Position numbers and translations under genes: made by a program. From positions 124,001-188,000 of the forward strand of contig CAKSTB010000001.1 in NCBI GenBank assembly GCA_934490165.1: a stretch of 64,000 nt of DNA. Reading direction: 5' to 3'. Below are positions 16,851-26,224 of this stretch, one piece after another. The first letter of the stretch is position 1, and the number at the start of each line of letters is the position of its first letter. A model generated the notes under the pieces. The model saw nothing but the letters and a program-made list of their open reading frames with translations. It did not search any database and had not been told where the DNA came from. Source of the stretch: an uncultured Ruminiclostridium sp. (GTDB lineage: Bacteria; Bacillota; Clostridia; Oscillospirales; Ruminococcaceae).

Positions 16851-18521
16851 TTACGCTTCGTTTTTTCTTGTCAGCAGCATTTTCGCATTCTCAAGCGATA
16901 TCGGGTCGTTTTCGTCACCCGAAATGATCCTCGCTATCTCGTGCTTTCTGCCGTCAAAGTCGAGCTTTGTGACCGCTGTATATGTACGCTTATCATCGCT
17001 TGTCTTCTTGATAAGAAGCTGTGTATCTGCCATAGCCGCTATCTGTGCAAGATGAGTTACACAGAGTATCTGCCTGTTCCTAGCCGCCTCGTGAAGCTTA
17101 ATGCCGACCTTGGTAGCCGCTCTGCCGCTGATTCCTGTATCTATCTCGTCAAATATCATAGTATGAAGCTTATCGGTATCGGCAAGGACATTCTTTATGG
17201 CAAGCATAATTCGCGACAGCTCGCCGCCCGATGCTATCTTGCTCATAGCTTTAAGTTCCTCGCCCTTATTGACGGATATAAGCATCTCGACCTTATCCAT
17301 ACCGCTCAGCGTGACCTTGTCTTGCGTTATATCAAATACAAGCCTTATATCGGGCATATCAAGGAAAGCAAGCTCGGACGAAATACGCTTGGCAAGCTCG
17401 TCAGCCGCATTTTTTCTGCTGTTTGTAAGCTCTGTCGCCAGACGCTTTACCCTTTCTCCCGCTTCCTTTTTCTTCTCGGTAAGCTCATCGATTATATCAT
17501 CGCCGTTGTCGATCTCATAAAGCTCTGTGCGCCATTTATCAGCATTTTCAAGTATTTCGGAAAGCTCCGCGCCGTACTTTCTGCGAAGCCTTAAGATAAC
17601 ACTGAGCCGTTCTTCATAAACGCCCAGCATACCTGCCGTATCTTCATCGTCATCGGGTATGCGCTGTGCTATCTCTTCCCTGATATCTTCAAGCTCCACA
17701 AGCATATCGGATATTCTTTCCGAGAGCTTTTCAAGCTCAGGCATAGTGTCGCTGAGCGATGAGATATTGTCACGACAGCGTTCAAGTAACGAATATGCAC
17801 CGTCTGTATCATCGTCACCCGAAATCGCCGCCTGCGCGTTATACAGATTTTCGCTTATATACTCAGCGTTACGCAGTTGTTCAAGCTTCTGCTTTGTTGT
17901 TTCTTCTTCGTCTGCTGAGAAATTGTATCTGTCAAGCTCTTCGAGGCGCTCTCTGAGCAGTTCTGCCTTTTCAAGCGATTCGGTCTTCTTGCGGCTGACT
18001 TCTTTTATCTTACGCGACAGCGCCGAAAACTCCTTGAATGCCGCACCGTACTCTTTGAGAAGTTCGCCGTTCCTGCCGTAATTATCGAGAATTTCCCGCT
18101 GATTATCGCCGTCCATAAGCAGGCGGTTATCGTGCTGACCGTGTATATCTATAAGCTCCGAAGCTATATCACGCAGTATAGAAACAGTCGTGGCTCTGCC
18201 GTTTATTCTGGCTGTGCTTTTTCCGTCCGAATGTATATCACGCTGTAATAAAAGCTCGTCCTCGGCAGAAAAGCCGTTTTCGGTGAGCTTATTTACAACA
18301 GTCTGCGGCAGGTCGTCAAAAAGACCGGTTACAACCGCCTTATCCGCTCCCGCTCTTACAATGTCCTTGCTTACTCTGCCACCGAGTATTGCGTTTATGC
18401 CGCCTATAAGTATACTCTTACCTGCACCTGTTTCACCTGTAAATACGTTCAGCTTGTCGTCAAAGGCAATCGACGCCTTTTCTATGACCGCAAGATTTTC
18501 AATAGACAATTCTCTTAGCAA
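16851..18521 (-). CDS. recN: DNA repair protein RecN
   Basis: A 556-residue SMC-like ATPase for double-strand break repair. Walker A is GETGAGKS (residues 29-36), followed by long coiled coils (about 150-370). The ABC-like signature SGGELSRIMLA and Walker B MIFDEIDTGISG lie near the end. The length matches the family. The start is TTG at 18521 with GGAGG 8 bases upstream. It is the last gene of the cluster, 18 bases after argR, the standard argR-recN order of Firmicutes, and is followed by a terminator. Confidence 0.97.
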   Translation of the reverse strand: MLRELSIENLAVIEKASIAFDDKLNVFTGETGAGKSILIGGINAILGGRVSKDIVRAGADKAVVTGLFDDLPQTVVNKLTENGFSAEDELLLQRDIHSDGKSTARINGRATTVSILRDIASELIDIHGQHDNRLLMDGDNQREILDNYGRNGELLKEYGAAFKEFSALSRKIKEVSRKKTESLEKAELLRERLEELDRYNFSADEEETTKQKLEQLRNAEYISENLYNAQAAISGDDDTDGAYSLLERCRDNISSLSDTMPELEKLSERISDMLVELEDIREEIAQRIPDDDEDTAGMLGVYEERLSVILRLRRKYGAELSEILENADKWRTELYEIDNGDDIIDELTEKKKEAGERVKRLATELTNSRKNAADELAKRISSELAFLDMPDIRLVFDITQDKVTLSGMDKVEMLISVNKGEELKAMSKIASGGELSRIMLAIKNVLADTDKLHTMIFDEIDTGISGRAATKVGIKLHEAARNRQILCVTHLAQIAAMADTQLLIKKTSDDKRTYTAVTKLDFDGRKHEIARIISGDENDPISLENAKMLLTRKNEA

Positions 18522-18539
18522 AACGCCGACCTCCTTACA

Positions 18540-18977
18540 TTAAAGCAATTCTTTCAGATGACGCGTGAGCACTCTTGCATCGCTCTCTGTGCGCGTCAGC
18601 ACAAAAATAGTATCATCGCCTGCGATAGTACCGACAACATATGACAAATTCATCATATCAAGTCCCGCGCACGCCGCGTTTGCAAGACCGCTGTGGCACT
18701 TTATCGAAACCATATTCATTGCATAGTCAATGCTGACAACTGCCTCCGAAATGATATTGTGAAACTTGACTGTATGTATTTTTTCGGCTTTGGCATAGCA
18801 GTTTACACCGTTTGCCGACACAGTCTTTTCAATGTTCATCTCGTTTATGTCACGAGAAACGGTAGCCTGTGTAACGTCATAGCCGCGCTCACGGAGCAGA
18901 TTAAGAAGCATCTCCTGCGTTTCGACCTCGTTTGTGGATATTATCCTCAATATCTCAGCCTGTCTTTTCTTTTTCAC
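18540..18977 (-). CDS. argR: Arginine repressor ArgR
   Basis: A 145-residue protein with the N-terminal winged helix of ArgR (residues 1-65, core RERGYDVTQATVSRDINEM) and the C-terminal hexamer and arginine-binding domain (SGLANAACAGLDMM, then GTIAGDDTIFVL). It controls arginine synthesis and breakdown genes and needs arginine as corepressor. The start is GTG at 18977 with GAGGGG 8 bases before it. It lies between nadK and recN as in many Firmicutes, where the link to recN is positional, not functional. Confidence 0.96.
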   Translation of the reverse strand: MKKKRQAEILRIISTNEVETQEMLLNLLRERGYDVTQATVSRDINEMNIEKTVSANGVNCYAKAEKIHTVKFHNIISEAVVSIDYAMNMVSIKCHSGLANAACAGLDMMNLSYVVGTIAGDDTIFVLTRTESDARVLTRHLKELL

Positions 18978-18996
18978 AATATCACCCCTCTGTCAA

Positions 18997-19842
18997 TTAT
19001 TTCAGCGGACGCATAAGCTTGTTATGAACAGCCTTGTAAAAACTGCTTCCGTTTATATCAATAAGTGAAAGCTCCTGCTTTGAGCGTCTTATCTTTATTG
19101 TTTCTCCCTCGTTGAAGTCCATATCATCGTTTCCGTCAATACTCAGCGATACTCCGCTGTTTTCATATGCAGAAAACCGTACAGTGATCTCCGAGTCCGA
19201 TGAGAATATCATAGGCCGTCCGAAAAGCGAATGTGCACACAGCGGTGTGAACTCAATGCACTGTGCATCGGGCGATATTATAGGACCTCCCGCAGACAGC
19301 GAATAGGCTGTAGAGCCTGCCGGAGTACTGAAAATTATACCGTCTGCCCTTATCTTCGTGACCTCGTACTCTTCTACCGATACGATAAACTCAGGGAGCT
19401 TTGAGTAGCGGCATTTATTGAATACTACATCGTTTATCGCGCTGAAATTGCCCTTGCCCTCATACTCAATATCAAGCAACATTCTTCGGCTGATGCTGTA
19501 GTTACCTGTTCTCAGCCGTTCGAGCGTTTCAAGCTCATCGCTTTCAATAGAAGTCATAAAGCCGAGCCGTCCTGTGTTTATTCCGAGAAGCGGCTTTCCG
19601 CAAACCGCGGCCTTCTGTCCCCACTTGAGGATAGTTCCGTCACCGCCGATAGTCATAAACATATCACACTCGTTGATAAGCTTGTCCGTTTCGGAATAAA
19701 GCGCTTTGTCAAACCCTATAGCGCTTTCATATTGCTTTTCGATAAGCGGCTGAAAGCCTATATCAATAAGCTTTGAACAGGCATCAAGAGCCGCCCTACG
19801 GCTTCTCTCCTTATCTAGGTTAGCACATATCATTACTTTCAA
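18997..19842 (-). CDS. nadK: NAD kinase
   Basis: A 281-residue NAD kinase that phosphorylates NAD to NADP. The family motifs are present: GGDGTILKWGQ near 70, the loop GRLGFMTSIE, and the glycine-rich TPAGSTAYSLSAGGPI near 175. The start is TTG at 19842, overlapping the tlyA stop by 4 bases; an ATG three codons later is also possible. It is part of the dxs-tlyA-nadK-argR-recN run and supplies NADP for enzymes such as the NADP-isocitrate dehydrogenase at 36.4 kb. Confidence 0.95.
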   Translation of the reverse strand: MKVMICANLDKERSRRAALDACSKLIDIGFQPLIEKQYESAIGFDKALYSETDKLINECDMFMTIGGDGTILKWGQKAAVCGKPLLGINTGRLGFMTSIESDELETLERLRTGNYSISRRMLLDIEYEGKGNFSAINDVVFNKCRYSKLPEFIVSVEEYEVTKIRADGIIFSTPAGSTAYSLSAGGPIISPDAQCIEFTPLCAHSLFGRPMIFSSDSEITVRFSAYENSGVSLSIDGNDDMDFNEGETIKIRRSKQELSLIDINGSSFYKAVHNKLMRPLK

Positions 19843-20582
19843 AGCTTATCACCCGCTTTCGGTCGTTTTAAATATATCAGATATTCGGTATTGCCGTCAC
19901 CGCCTGTTATCGGGGACGGTATGGTTTCGCCGCGTTCAAAACCCACGGCTGATGCAAATTCAGCAATTTCGTCACAGACCTTTTTATGTACCTTGGTATC
20001 ACGCACTATGCCGTTTTTGCTCAGATGTGCTTTTCCCGCTTCAAACTGCGGCTTTATCAGCGCTACACACTCACCGCCGTCTTTAAGAAGCGCAAACGCG
20101 GATGGGAGCACCAATTTGAGCGATATGAACGATACATCTATACTGATAAAATCGACCTGCGGCAATGCACCGACACAGTTTCTTATATCGGTTTTTTCCA
20201 TAGAAATAACTCTGTTGTCGTTCCTGAGCTTTTCGTCCAGCTGATCGGTGCCTACATCTACAGAGTAAACCTTTTCTGCGCCGTTCTGGAGCATACAATC
20301 GGTAAATCCGCCGGTAGACGCACCTATATCGATGCACACCGCGCCGTCAAGGTGCAGTCTGTAATGAGTCAGTGCCTTTTCAAGTTTCAGCCCGCCCCTG
20401 CCGACATATTTAGGCAGTTCGCCGGTTATTTTTACATTATCACTGTCGTTTACGGCATAAGAGGGCTTTGTGCATATCCTGCCGTTCACTTCAACACTCC
20501 CCTGTTTTATCAGAGTAGCGGCAAGACTGCGGCTTTTAACAATATTGTTGTCGGAAAGATAAACATCCAGTCTTTTTGGCAT
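19839..20582 (-). CDS. tlyA: TlyA-family rRNA 2'-O-methyltransferase
   Basis: A 247-residue protein with an N-terminal S4 RNA-binding domain (residues 1-60) and a FtsJ/RrmJ-like methyltransferase domain. The SAM site is DIGASTGGFTDCML near 83. Catalytic-type residues follow in SIDVSFISLKLVLP and ALIKPQFEAG. TlyA methylates ribosomal RNA in Mycobacterium; the exact target in Clostridia is less certain. GGAGG in the last codons of dxs serves as its ribosome site, with only one base between stop and start, so translation is coupled. Confidence 0.93.
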   Translation of the reverse strand: MPKRLDVYLSDNNIVKSRSLAATLIKQGSVEVNGRICTKPSYAVNDSDNVKITGELPKYVGRGGLKLEKALTHYRLHLDGAVCIDIGASTGGFTDCMLQNGAEKVYSVDVGTDQLDEKLRNDNRVISMEKTDIRNCVGALPQVDFISIDVSFISLKLVLPSAFALLKDGGECVALIKPQFEAGKAHLSKNGIVRDTKVHKKVCDEIAEFASAVGFERGETIPSPITGGDGNTEYLIYLKRPKAGDKL

Positions 20583-20583
20583 A

Positions 20584-22380
20584 TTATCCTCCTATGATCT
20601 CTCTCATTGAGTCGGTATCAAGCTTTGCGTTATGAAGCTGTGCCGCAACGCTTGCATGGCGGATAAATCCGTCAACAGCGGTTATAGTAAGCTTACCCTT
20701 ATATCCCGCAAGAGCTAAAGCAGTGCAGAGCTTCTGAGCCGCTCCGCCCTCTTTTTCGCCCTCTTCAAAGGCGTATATCTCATCGTATTTAAGGCATATA
20801 TTGATAATTTCATCGGATATCGGATAAATCTTTACAGCCTGCAATATGTCGGCTTCATCACTGAGTTCTTTTGCATATGCGGCTATCCTGCCGTATGTGA
20901 ATATAAGCTTTTTCTTGTTGTAGCAGTAATATTTATAATCACTGTACTTTACGGTATCGGAATGTGAAAGCTCACAACCTCTCGGATACCTTACCGCCGA
21001 TATGCCTGTATCGTTGTACAGCGCGTGTTCAAGGCAGACCAAAAGCTCGGCTGTATCGCTCGGCGAATAGATAGTTGCGTTAGGAACGGTTGACAGCATA
21101 GCAACGTCAAACAGTCCGTGATGAGTTTCACCGTCCTCACCGACAAAGCCCGCTCTGTCGATACCGAGCACGATATGTCGGTTCTCAATAGCGCAGTCGT
21201 GTATAAGCTGGTCGTAAGAGCGCTGTAAAAATGATGAGTAGACAGCAAATACAGGTAGCTTGCCCTGACTTGCAAGACCTGCACAGAATGTCACGGCGTG
21301 CTGTTCCGCTATCCCGACATCAAAAAAGCGCTCGGGGAACGCCTTGGAAAAGTGTTGAAGTCCTGTTCCGTACTTCATTGCCGCAGTTACGGCGCATATA
21401 TTCTTATCTTTTTCAGCAAGCGAAAGAATCGTCTTTCCGAACGCTTCCGTAAAGCACTCACCGTCACCGCCGCATTGATTTTTAGGCGGTAATCCGTGAT
21501 ATTCGCCCGAATTATTTTCAGCAGGTGCATAGCCCTTTCCTTTTTTCGTGTAAATATGAACAAGGCACGGCTTGTGCATCATCTTTGCAACCATCAGTGC
21601 CTCTGTAAGCTCATCGAGATTATGACCGTCAATAGGACCAAGATATTTGAAGCCGAAATTCTCAAACAGATTTGAGTGGTAGATAGCGAATTTGAGCAGC
21701 TGCTTTGTGCCCTTTGCCGCCTTACCCAGTCCCTTGCCTATTATAGGGGTTTTATCAAGCACATTCTTGACAGAAGTCTTTGTGCTGTAATATTTCCTTG
21801 TTGACCTTATCTGCGCAAGATACAGCGCCAGAGCACCGGTATTTTTGGATATCGACATCTCATTGTCGTTTAGCACAACTATAAGATTGCAGTCGCTTTT
21901 ACCTGCGTTGTTCATACCCTCATATGCTTCGCCGCCTGTAAATGCACCGTCGCCGATAACAGCAACAACACTGTGATCGTCGCCGTTTAACTGCATACCC
22001 TTTGCTATGCCGAGCGCCGCAGAAATAGAAATACTGCTGTGACCGCCGATAAAGGCATCGTGCTCCGACTCTTCGGCTTTCGGAAAGCCCGAAAGTCCGC
22101 CCTCACAGCGCAGTGTATTCATTTTCCCTGCTCTGCCTGTTATTATCTTATGAGTGTAGGACTGGTGTCCCACGTCAAAAACAAATTTATCCCTCGGAGA
22201 ATCGAAAACCGTGTGCATTGCTACTGTCAATTCGACTGTTCCGAGATTGGACGCAAGATGACCGCCGTTTACCGTTACCGTCTTTATAAGAAGCTGTCTT
22301 ATCTCCGAACACAGTTTTTTACGCTGTTCGGGAGTAAGTGACTTTAGGTACTCGGCGGACATATCGTTTTTCAATATCAA
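20584..22380 (-). CDS. dxs: 1-deoxy-D-xylulose-5-phosphate synthase
   Basis: A 598-residue thiamine-diphosphate enzyme that joins pyruvate and glyceraldehyde 3-phosphate, the first step of the MEP isoprenoid pathway. Motifs seen: GHQSYTHKIITGR and GGHSSISISAALG in the first domain; the thiamine-binding GDGAFTGGEAYEGMNNAG near 145; and DRAGFVGEDGETHHG with IYSPSD in the pyrimidine and C-terminal domains. The start is TTG at 22380 with AGGTG 7 bases upstream. The nearby ispA, and ispE at 40.9 kb, belong to the same route to undecaprenyl phosphate. Confidence 0.97.
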   Translation of the reverse strand: MILKNDMSAEYLKSLTPEQRKKLCSEIRQLLIKTVTVNGGHLASNLGTVELTVAMHTVFDSPRDKFVFDVGHQSYTHKIITGRAGKMNTLRCEGGLSGFPKAEESEHDAFIGGHSSISISAALGIAKGMQLNGDDHSVVAVIGDGAFTGGEAYEGMNNAGKSDCNLIVVLNDNEMSISKNTGALALYLAQIRSTRKYYSTKTSVKNVLDKTPIIGKGLGKAAKGTKQLLKFAIYHSNLFENFGFKYLGPIDGHNLDELTEALMVAKMMHKPCLVHIYTKKGKGYAPAENNSGEYHGLPPKNQCGGDGECFTEAFGKTILSLAEKDKNICAVTAAMKYGTGLQHFSKAFPERFFDVGIAEQHAVTFCAGLASQGKLPVFAVYSSFLQRSYDQLIHDCAIENRHIVLGIDRAGFVGEDGETHHGLFDVAMLSTVPNATIYSPSDTAELLVCLEHALYNDTGISAVRYPRGCELSHSDTVKYSDYKYYCYNKKKLIFTYGRIAAYAKELSDEADILQAVKIYPISDEIINICLKYDEIYAFEEGEKEGGAAQKLCTALALAGYKGKLTITAVDGFIRHASVAAQLHNAKLDTDSMREIIGG

Positions 22381-22405
22381 TTTAATTCACCTGATTGATG
22401 TATTA

Positions 22406-22909
22406 TCAGCCGACTACCTGTATCGGTACAGCCATAGCTATAAGTATTCCGAGCAAAGCGCCGCAAAGCACCTCAAGCGGAGTATGCCCGAGGAACTCCT
22501 TAAGCTCGTGTATCTCTTCGGGCTTCTTTTCTTCTATCTCAGCGACCTTATCATCGAATTTATCCATAAACTCTTCGTCAAGCTCGTTTACAACGCGCCT
22601 CAGCCTGTTTATTTCCTTTGCCTGAAGACCCGCGGAGCGTCTGACACCCATAGCATCATACATAACTACCATTGCAAGTATCATAGCAAGCGCAAACTCG
22701 GCGGAGCATATTCCGCATACTCTGCAAGTGGTTATTGCGGTAGCGCATACTGTAGCCGAGTGTGCAGACGGCATTCCGCCCGCACCTGTAAGACGCTCAG
22801 CCTTAAAGCTTTTCGTCTTGATAAAATGTATGATCGTTTTTATTATCTGCGCCGTGCCCCAGCTAATCAGCGCAATAAGTAGAATTACATTTATCTGATC
22901 AGTTCTCAT
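22406..22909 (-). CDS. DUF212 (divergent PAP2) membrane protein
   Basis: A 167-residue integral membrane protein of the family labelled acid phosphatase/vanadium-dependent haloperoxidase-related (YuiD type). The phosphatase-like motif GGMPSAHSA is near 45, and GHTPLEVLCGALLG closes the protein. The usual PAP2 active-site set is not complete, so activity is uncertain. A polar helix of about 50 residues, rich in Glu and Lys, separates the last two membrane parts. It lies between ispA and dxs; a role on isoprenoid or lipid phosphates is suggested only by position. Confidence 0.87.
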   Translation of the reverse strand: MRTDQINVILLIALISWGTAQIIKTIIHFIKTKSFKAERLTGAGGMPSAHSATVCATAITTCRVCGICSAEFALAMILAMVVMYDAMGVRRSAGLQAKEINRLRRVVNELDEEFMDKFDDKVAEIEEKKPEEIHELKEFLGHTPLEVLCGALLGILIAMAVPIQVVG

Positions 22910-22943
22910 TTATATTGAACTCCTCAGGGTATAACTACCCTCA

Positions 22944-23852
22944 TCATTTCTTTCTGCTTAAAAGCAGATCCGTCAGTTTGTTAAGAAATACGGTATCATC
23001 AAACGCCGTAAGTGCATTCTCCGCACCGTGGGTATACTTTTCTGCAAGCTCTCTTGCTTTGTCAAGTCCAAGCAAGGTGACGCTTGTAGTCTTGTTCTGC
23101 TCTTCATCACTTCCTACAGGCTTACCGAGTTCTTCTGAAGTAGATGTCACATCAAGTATGTCGTCCACTATCTGAAATGCCAGTCCCAGGTCGTGAGCAT
23201 ACGCCGTTGCGGCGGATATCTTTTTCTTGTCAGCTCCCGCCGCAATACAGCCCATAACACAGGCGGCTGTCAGCAGCTCCGAGGTCTTCATCTCATACAT
23301 TGAAAGAAGTCCGTCAAGCGTATCAAAGTTGCCGTCTATATCGATTGTCTGACCCTCTATCATACCGATAGTCCTGTCGTAAAGCACCTGTATCATAGCG
23401 GCTTTCTTTTCAGCCGAAAGATCGCTGTCGCATATTACTTTTCCCGCATATGCCGTGAGCGCATCCCCTGCAAGAAGTGCCACAGCCTCGCCGTGAGCCT
23501 TATGACAGCTCGGTCTGCCTCTTCTCATATCGTCATTATCCATACACGGCAGATCATCATGTATAAGAGAAAACGTGTGTATCATTTCAATGGCAATTGC
23601 CGCAGGAAGCGCGTCTGACGGATCTCCTCCGCATACGCGGCACATCTCAAACGCAAGAACGGGTCTTATACGCTTGCCGCCCGCTTCCAGACTGTATGCC
23701 GCCGCATCATAAAGCGCCTTGTATTTGGCACCGCTGTCGCAGAAAGAGCCGCACACAGCTTTCAGCTGTTCCTCAAAATATTCGCGGTATGCCCTGAACA
23801 TAGCGTCAAATTCTTCTTTTGTCGCAGGAGTACCGATTAAGTTCATATGCAT
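22944..23852 (-). CDS. ispA: Polyprenyl (farnesyl/geranyl) diphosphate synthase
   Basis: A 302-residue trans-prenyltransferase that condenses isopentenyl diphosphate with allylic diphosphates. The first Asp-rich motif is HDDLPCMDNDD near 95, followed by RRGRPSCHK, and the second is FQIVDDILDV near 235. Length and motifs fit farnesyl diphosphate synthase of the IspA type. The start at 23852 lies just after the xseB stop, the usual xseA-xseB-ispA-dxs order. The product feeds cell-wall lipid carriers. Chain length cannot be fixed from the sequence alone. Confidence 0.93.
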   Translation of the reverse strand: MHMNLIGTPATKEEFDAMFRAYREYFEEQLKAVCGSFCDSGAKYKALYDAAAYSLEAGGKRIRPVLAFEMCRVCGGDPSDALPAAIAIEMIHTFSLIHDDLPCMDNDDMRRGRPSCHKAHGEAVALLAGDALTAYAGKVICDSDLSAEKKAAMIQVLYDRTIGMIEGQTIDIDGNFDTLDGLLSMYEMKTSELLTAACVMGCIAAGADKKKISAATAYAHDLGLAFQIVDDILDVTSTSEELGKPVGSDEEQNKTTSVTLLGLDKARELAEKYTHGAENALTAFDDTVFLNKLTDLLLSRKK

Positions 23853-23853
23853 A

Positions 23854-24030
23854 TTACGCCTCTTCCAGCTTCTGTACGGTAAGCTTGGCTTCGTCTATAT
23901 ATTTGCGGCAGAACGCAATAAGCTCAACCGCTTCCTTATAGCATTTCATTGAGTTATCAAGCGTGATATCGGGCTGTTCCATCTGTACCGATATCTCATC
24001 AAGTCTTTTCATAGCTGTTTCAAAGCTCAT
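23854..24030 (-). CDS. xseB: Exodeoxyribonuclease VII small subunit
   Basis: A 58-residue gene read directly from the sequence. It starts MSFETAMKRLDEISVQMEQ and ends KLTVQKLEEA, a two-helix protein matching XseB in length and pattern (F-E-x-A-x-x-R-L-x-E-I near the start). It overlaps the end of xseA by 4 bases (ATGA) and ends 1 base before the ispA start. It partners XseA in exonuclease VII, which degrades single-stranded DNA. Confidence 0.95.
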   Translation of the reverse strand: MSFETAMKRLDEISVQMEQPDITLDNSMKCYKEAVELIAFCRKYIDEAKLTVQKLEEA

Positions 24031-25247
24031 TTAATATGCACCTCGCTGGTCTTTTCCGTTTCTGTTATTGTTGCCTTTGCAACACCGTCCGACATCAGTA
24101 TCTCTACCGTGTCTCCGACAGATATATCATCAATGCTGTTTACCGCTTTCTCGTTTCGGGTAACGGCACTGTAGCCGCGCCTGAGCACATTGACAGGGCT
24201 GAGCGCTTCAATCTTGTCAGTATAGCCCTCAATAAGCACCTCACTGCGGTGAACAATTCCGTTTACTGCGGCTTTTATCCTGCCGTCAAGCAGTTCAAGC
24301 TCTCTTTGTGAACGCTCAAGACGGTTTATCGGACTGTACGCCGATATATGCCTCTGATAGCCGTCTATCAGCTGTTCATAGCCCTCTATCTGAGAATGCA
24401 CAACGTCACTGAGCTTGTCATAAGTCAGTTCTATGTGTTCGCTCAGATCATCGCAGGTAACCGATGTGGCAATTTCAGCCGCTGCCGACGGTGTCGGTGC
24501 GCGCATATCCGCCACAAAATCCGATATTGTAAAATCCGTTTCGTGTCCTACTGCCGATATTGTCGGTATTTCGCTGTTGTAGAGCGCCTTTGCGTATCCG
24601 ATATCGTTAAAGCACGACAGATCCTCCGCAGAACCGCCGCCCCTGCCTATTATAATCAGGTCAGCGCCTGTCGTCTGTGCCGCCGCAATGCCGTTTATCA
24701 GTGTGGCAGGAGCGTAAACGCCCTGTACGGTTACAGGGATAAGCACTACTTCAAGTATAGGTCTGCGCCTTGCTATGATATTCAGCATATCCTGAAGTGC
24801 CGCACCCTTTTCTGCCGTTATAAGGCAGACCTTGCGCGGTTGCTTTGGTATCGGACGCTTTCTGTCAAAATATCCGCCGGCTTCAAGCTCCCGCTTCGCC
24901 TTTTCAAAAGCAAGCGCAAGCTCTCCCTGACCCTTTTCGATGATCTCGCTTACATATATCTGATTTGCGCCGTCACGCTCATACACATTTACGCTGCCGC
25001 GGACAATTACGCTCTGACCGCTGTACGGCATAAATGTAAGTCCTGCGGCCTTTCCCGCAAACATAACACACTTTATCGACGATGTTTCGTCTTTCAGTGT
25101 GAAATACATATGACCGGACGCTTTGTGCAGGGTAAAATTTGATATTTCCCCCGCAACATAGACATCAGACAGCGCTTTATCGCCTTTTACAAGCATCGAA
25201 AGCCGTCTTGTGACCTGTGATACGGTTACGGTAAAAAATTCAGGCAT
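24027..25247 (-). CDS. xseA: Exodeoxyribonuclease VII large subunit
   Basis: A 406-residue XseA. The N-terminal OB-fold (residues 1-110) contains VYVAGEISNFTLHKASGHMYFTLKD. The catalytic domain follows with DLIIIGRGGGSAEDLSCFND and ISAVGHETDFTISDFVADMRAPTPS. The C-terminal part forms the helical region that binds XseB. It overlaps nusB by 8 bases and xseB by 4 bases, so the three are coupled. The length is close to the family norm of 400-450. Confidence 0.96.
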   Translation of the reverse strand: MPEFFTVTVSQVTRRLSMLVKGDKALSDVYVAGEISNFTLHKASGHMYFTLKDETSSIKCVMFAGKAAGLTFMPYSGQSVIVRGSVNVYERDGANQIYVSEIIEKGQGELALAFEKAKRELEAGGYFDRKRPIPKQPRKVCLITAEKGAALQDMLNIIARRRPILEVVLIPVTVQGVYAPATLINGIAAAQTTGADLIIIGRGGGSAEDLSCFNDIGYAKALYNSEIPTISAVGHETDFTISDFVADMRAPTPSAAAEIATSVTCDDLSEHIELTYDKLSDVVHSQIEGYEQLIDGYQRHISAYSPINRLERSQRELELLDGRIKAAVNGIVHRSEVLIEGYTDKIEALSPVNVLRRGYSAVTRNEKAVNSIDDISVGDTVEILMSDGVAKATITETEKTSEVHIK

Positions 25248-25674
25248 CAGGCTGTTCCTTATTGTTAAGGCTGTCCTTGTAATAAGAGTTGAGCACGCCG
25301 TTTATAAAGCGTACATCTGCCTTGTCCGTATATTCCTTTGCAAATTCTATTGCTTCGTTTATCGCTACCTTATCCGGAACAGACGGACAGTATTTCATCT
25401 CATAAATAGCTATCTTCATGATAGCAAGGTTTATGTAGGAAATTCTGTCAAGCTTTCTGGAAGGCGAATAGCTTTCAATAATACTGTTAAGCTCATCTTC
25501 GTGCTCTTCAACACCGTTTGCAAGCTTCACAGACTGTGAGTTATATTCAAGCTCAAACGACTCCTTGCAGTCCTCAAGAAGTTCATCAAGAGTTTCAGGA
25601 TTGAGCTTTCTCTGGAAGAGGATCAGCAGTGCCGCTTCTCTCATTTCGTGACGTGTAAGTTTTCTTTCTGCCAT
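25240..25674 (-). CDS. nusB: Transcription antitermination factor NusB
   Basis: A 144-residue all-helical NusB. It begins with the Arg-rich boxA RNA-binding part (RKLTRHEMREAALLILFQ), and the C-terminal half has the family pattern KVAINEAIEFAKEYTDKADVRF-type followed by FINGVLNS. It acts with NusA, NusG and S10 in rRNA antitermination. AAAGGA precedes the ATG. It lies between an asp23-type gene and xseA, a common order in Clostridia. Confidence 0.96.
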   Translation of the reverse strand: MAERKLTRHEMREAALLILFQRKLNPETLDELLEDCKESFELEYNSQSVKLANGVEEHEDELNSIIESYSPSRKLDRISYINLAIMKIAIYEMKYCPSVPDKVAINEAIEFAKEYTDKADVRFINGVLNSYYKDSLNNKEQPDA

Positions 25675-25693
25675 TTAATTTAATTTCCTTTAT

Positions 25694-26065
25694 TTATTCA
25701 GCTGACTTAGAAAGCATAATATCAGCTATTTTTACATTTACCTTTGATACGGAAATGCCTGCCATATTCTGAATAGCCGACTTAACGCTTTCCTGAACCG
25801 ACTGTGCAACATTCTCAGCCTTAAAGCCCTGGAGCACAACGATATTCAGTGTTACTTCAACAGCATCGTTCTTAAGCACAGCCTTTACAGGAGAAGGTGT
25901 CATCAACTTGCCGGTGATCTGAGCCATATTCTTGTCACTTACAACAAGATGCTCGCCCTCGGAGGCAACTCCCCTGATCTCGGTAGCGGCAACCTCTGCT
26001 ATTTTAGTAAGTACGTCATTTGATATTCTCAGGCTTGCACCTGTACGATTTACTTTTTTATTCAT
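25694..26065 (-). CDS. Asp23/Gls24 family envelope stress protein
   Basis: A 123-residue Asp23/Gls24 protein: an N-terminal helix (LRISNDVLTKIAEVAATEI) then the family alpha/beta core ending VSKVNVKIADIM. In Firmicutes the family is linked with envelope stress and membrane association, but a molecular activity is not known. I choose the ATG at 26065 with AAAGG upstream; the longer frame to 26095 has no ribosome site. It is the first gene of the long cluster ending in recN. A second Asp23-type gene lies at 41846. Confidence 0.9.
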   Translation of the reverse strand: MNKKVNRTGASLRISNDVLTKIAEVAATEIRGVASEGEHLVVSDKNMAQITGKLMTPSPVKAVLKNDAVEVTLNIVVLQGFKAENVAQSVQESVKSAIQNMAGISVSKVNVKIADIMLSKSAE

Positions 26066-26166
26066 ACTTATACTGCCTTTCCCGCAAGCAACCAAGCGCT
26101 GCGATACAAGTTATAATTGCAATTGTGCCAAAGGGCACACTACACTACTATAATGCTATTATATAC

Positions 26167-26195
26167 ATTATACACCAGACGCGGGAAAAATACAA
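26167..26195 (-). promoter_or_regulatory. Sigma-A promoter of the asp23-nusB-...-recN cluster
   Basis: On the minus strand, TTGTAT, a 17-base spacer and TATAAT. The leader also has a short hairpin, GTGCC/GGCAC, at 26125-26138. The whole 26066-26224 gap contains no gene. Confidence 0.75.
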
Positions 26196-26224
26196 GTCTA
26201 TCGGATACATTTTATATTCATCGG

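Noticed and set aside
24348..25142. 264-codon open frame on the plus strand
   Set aside because: Antisense to xseA; composition is Cys/Arg/Tyr-rich and unlike a real protein.
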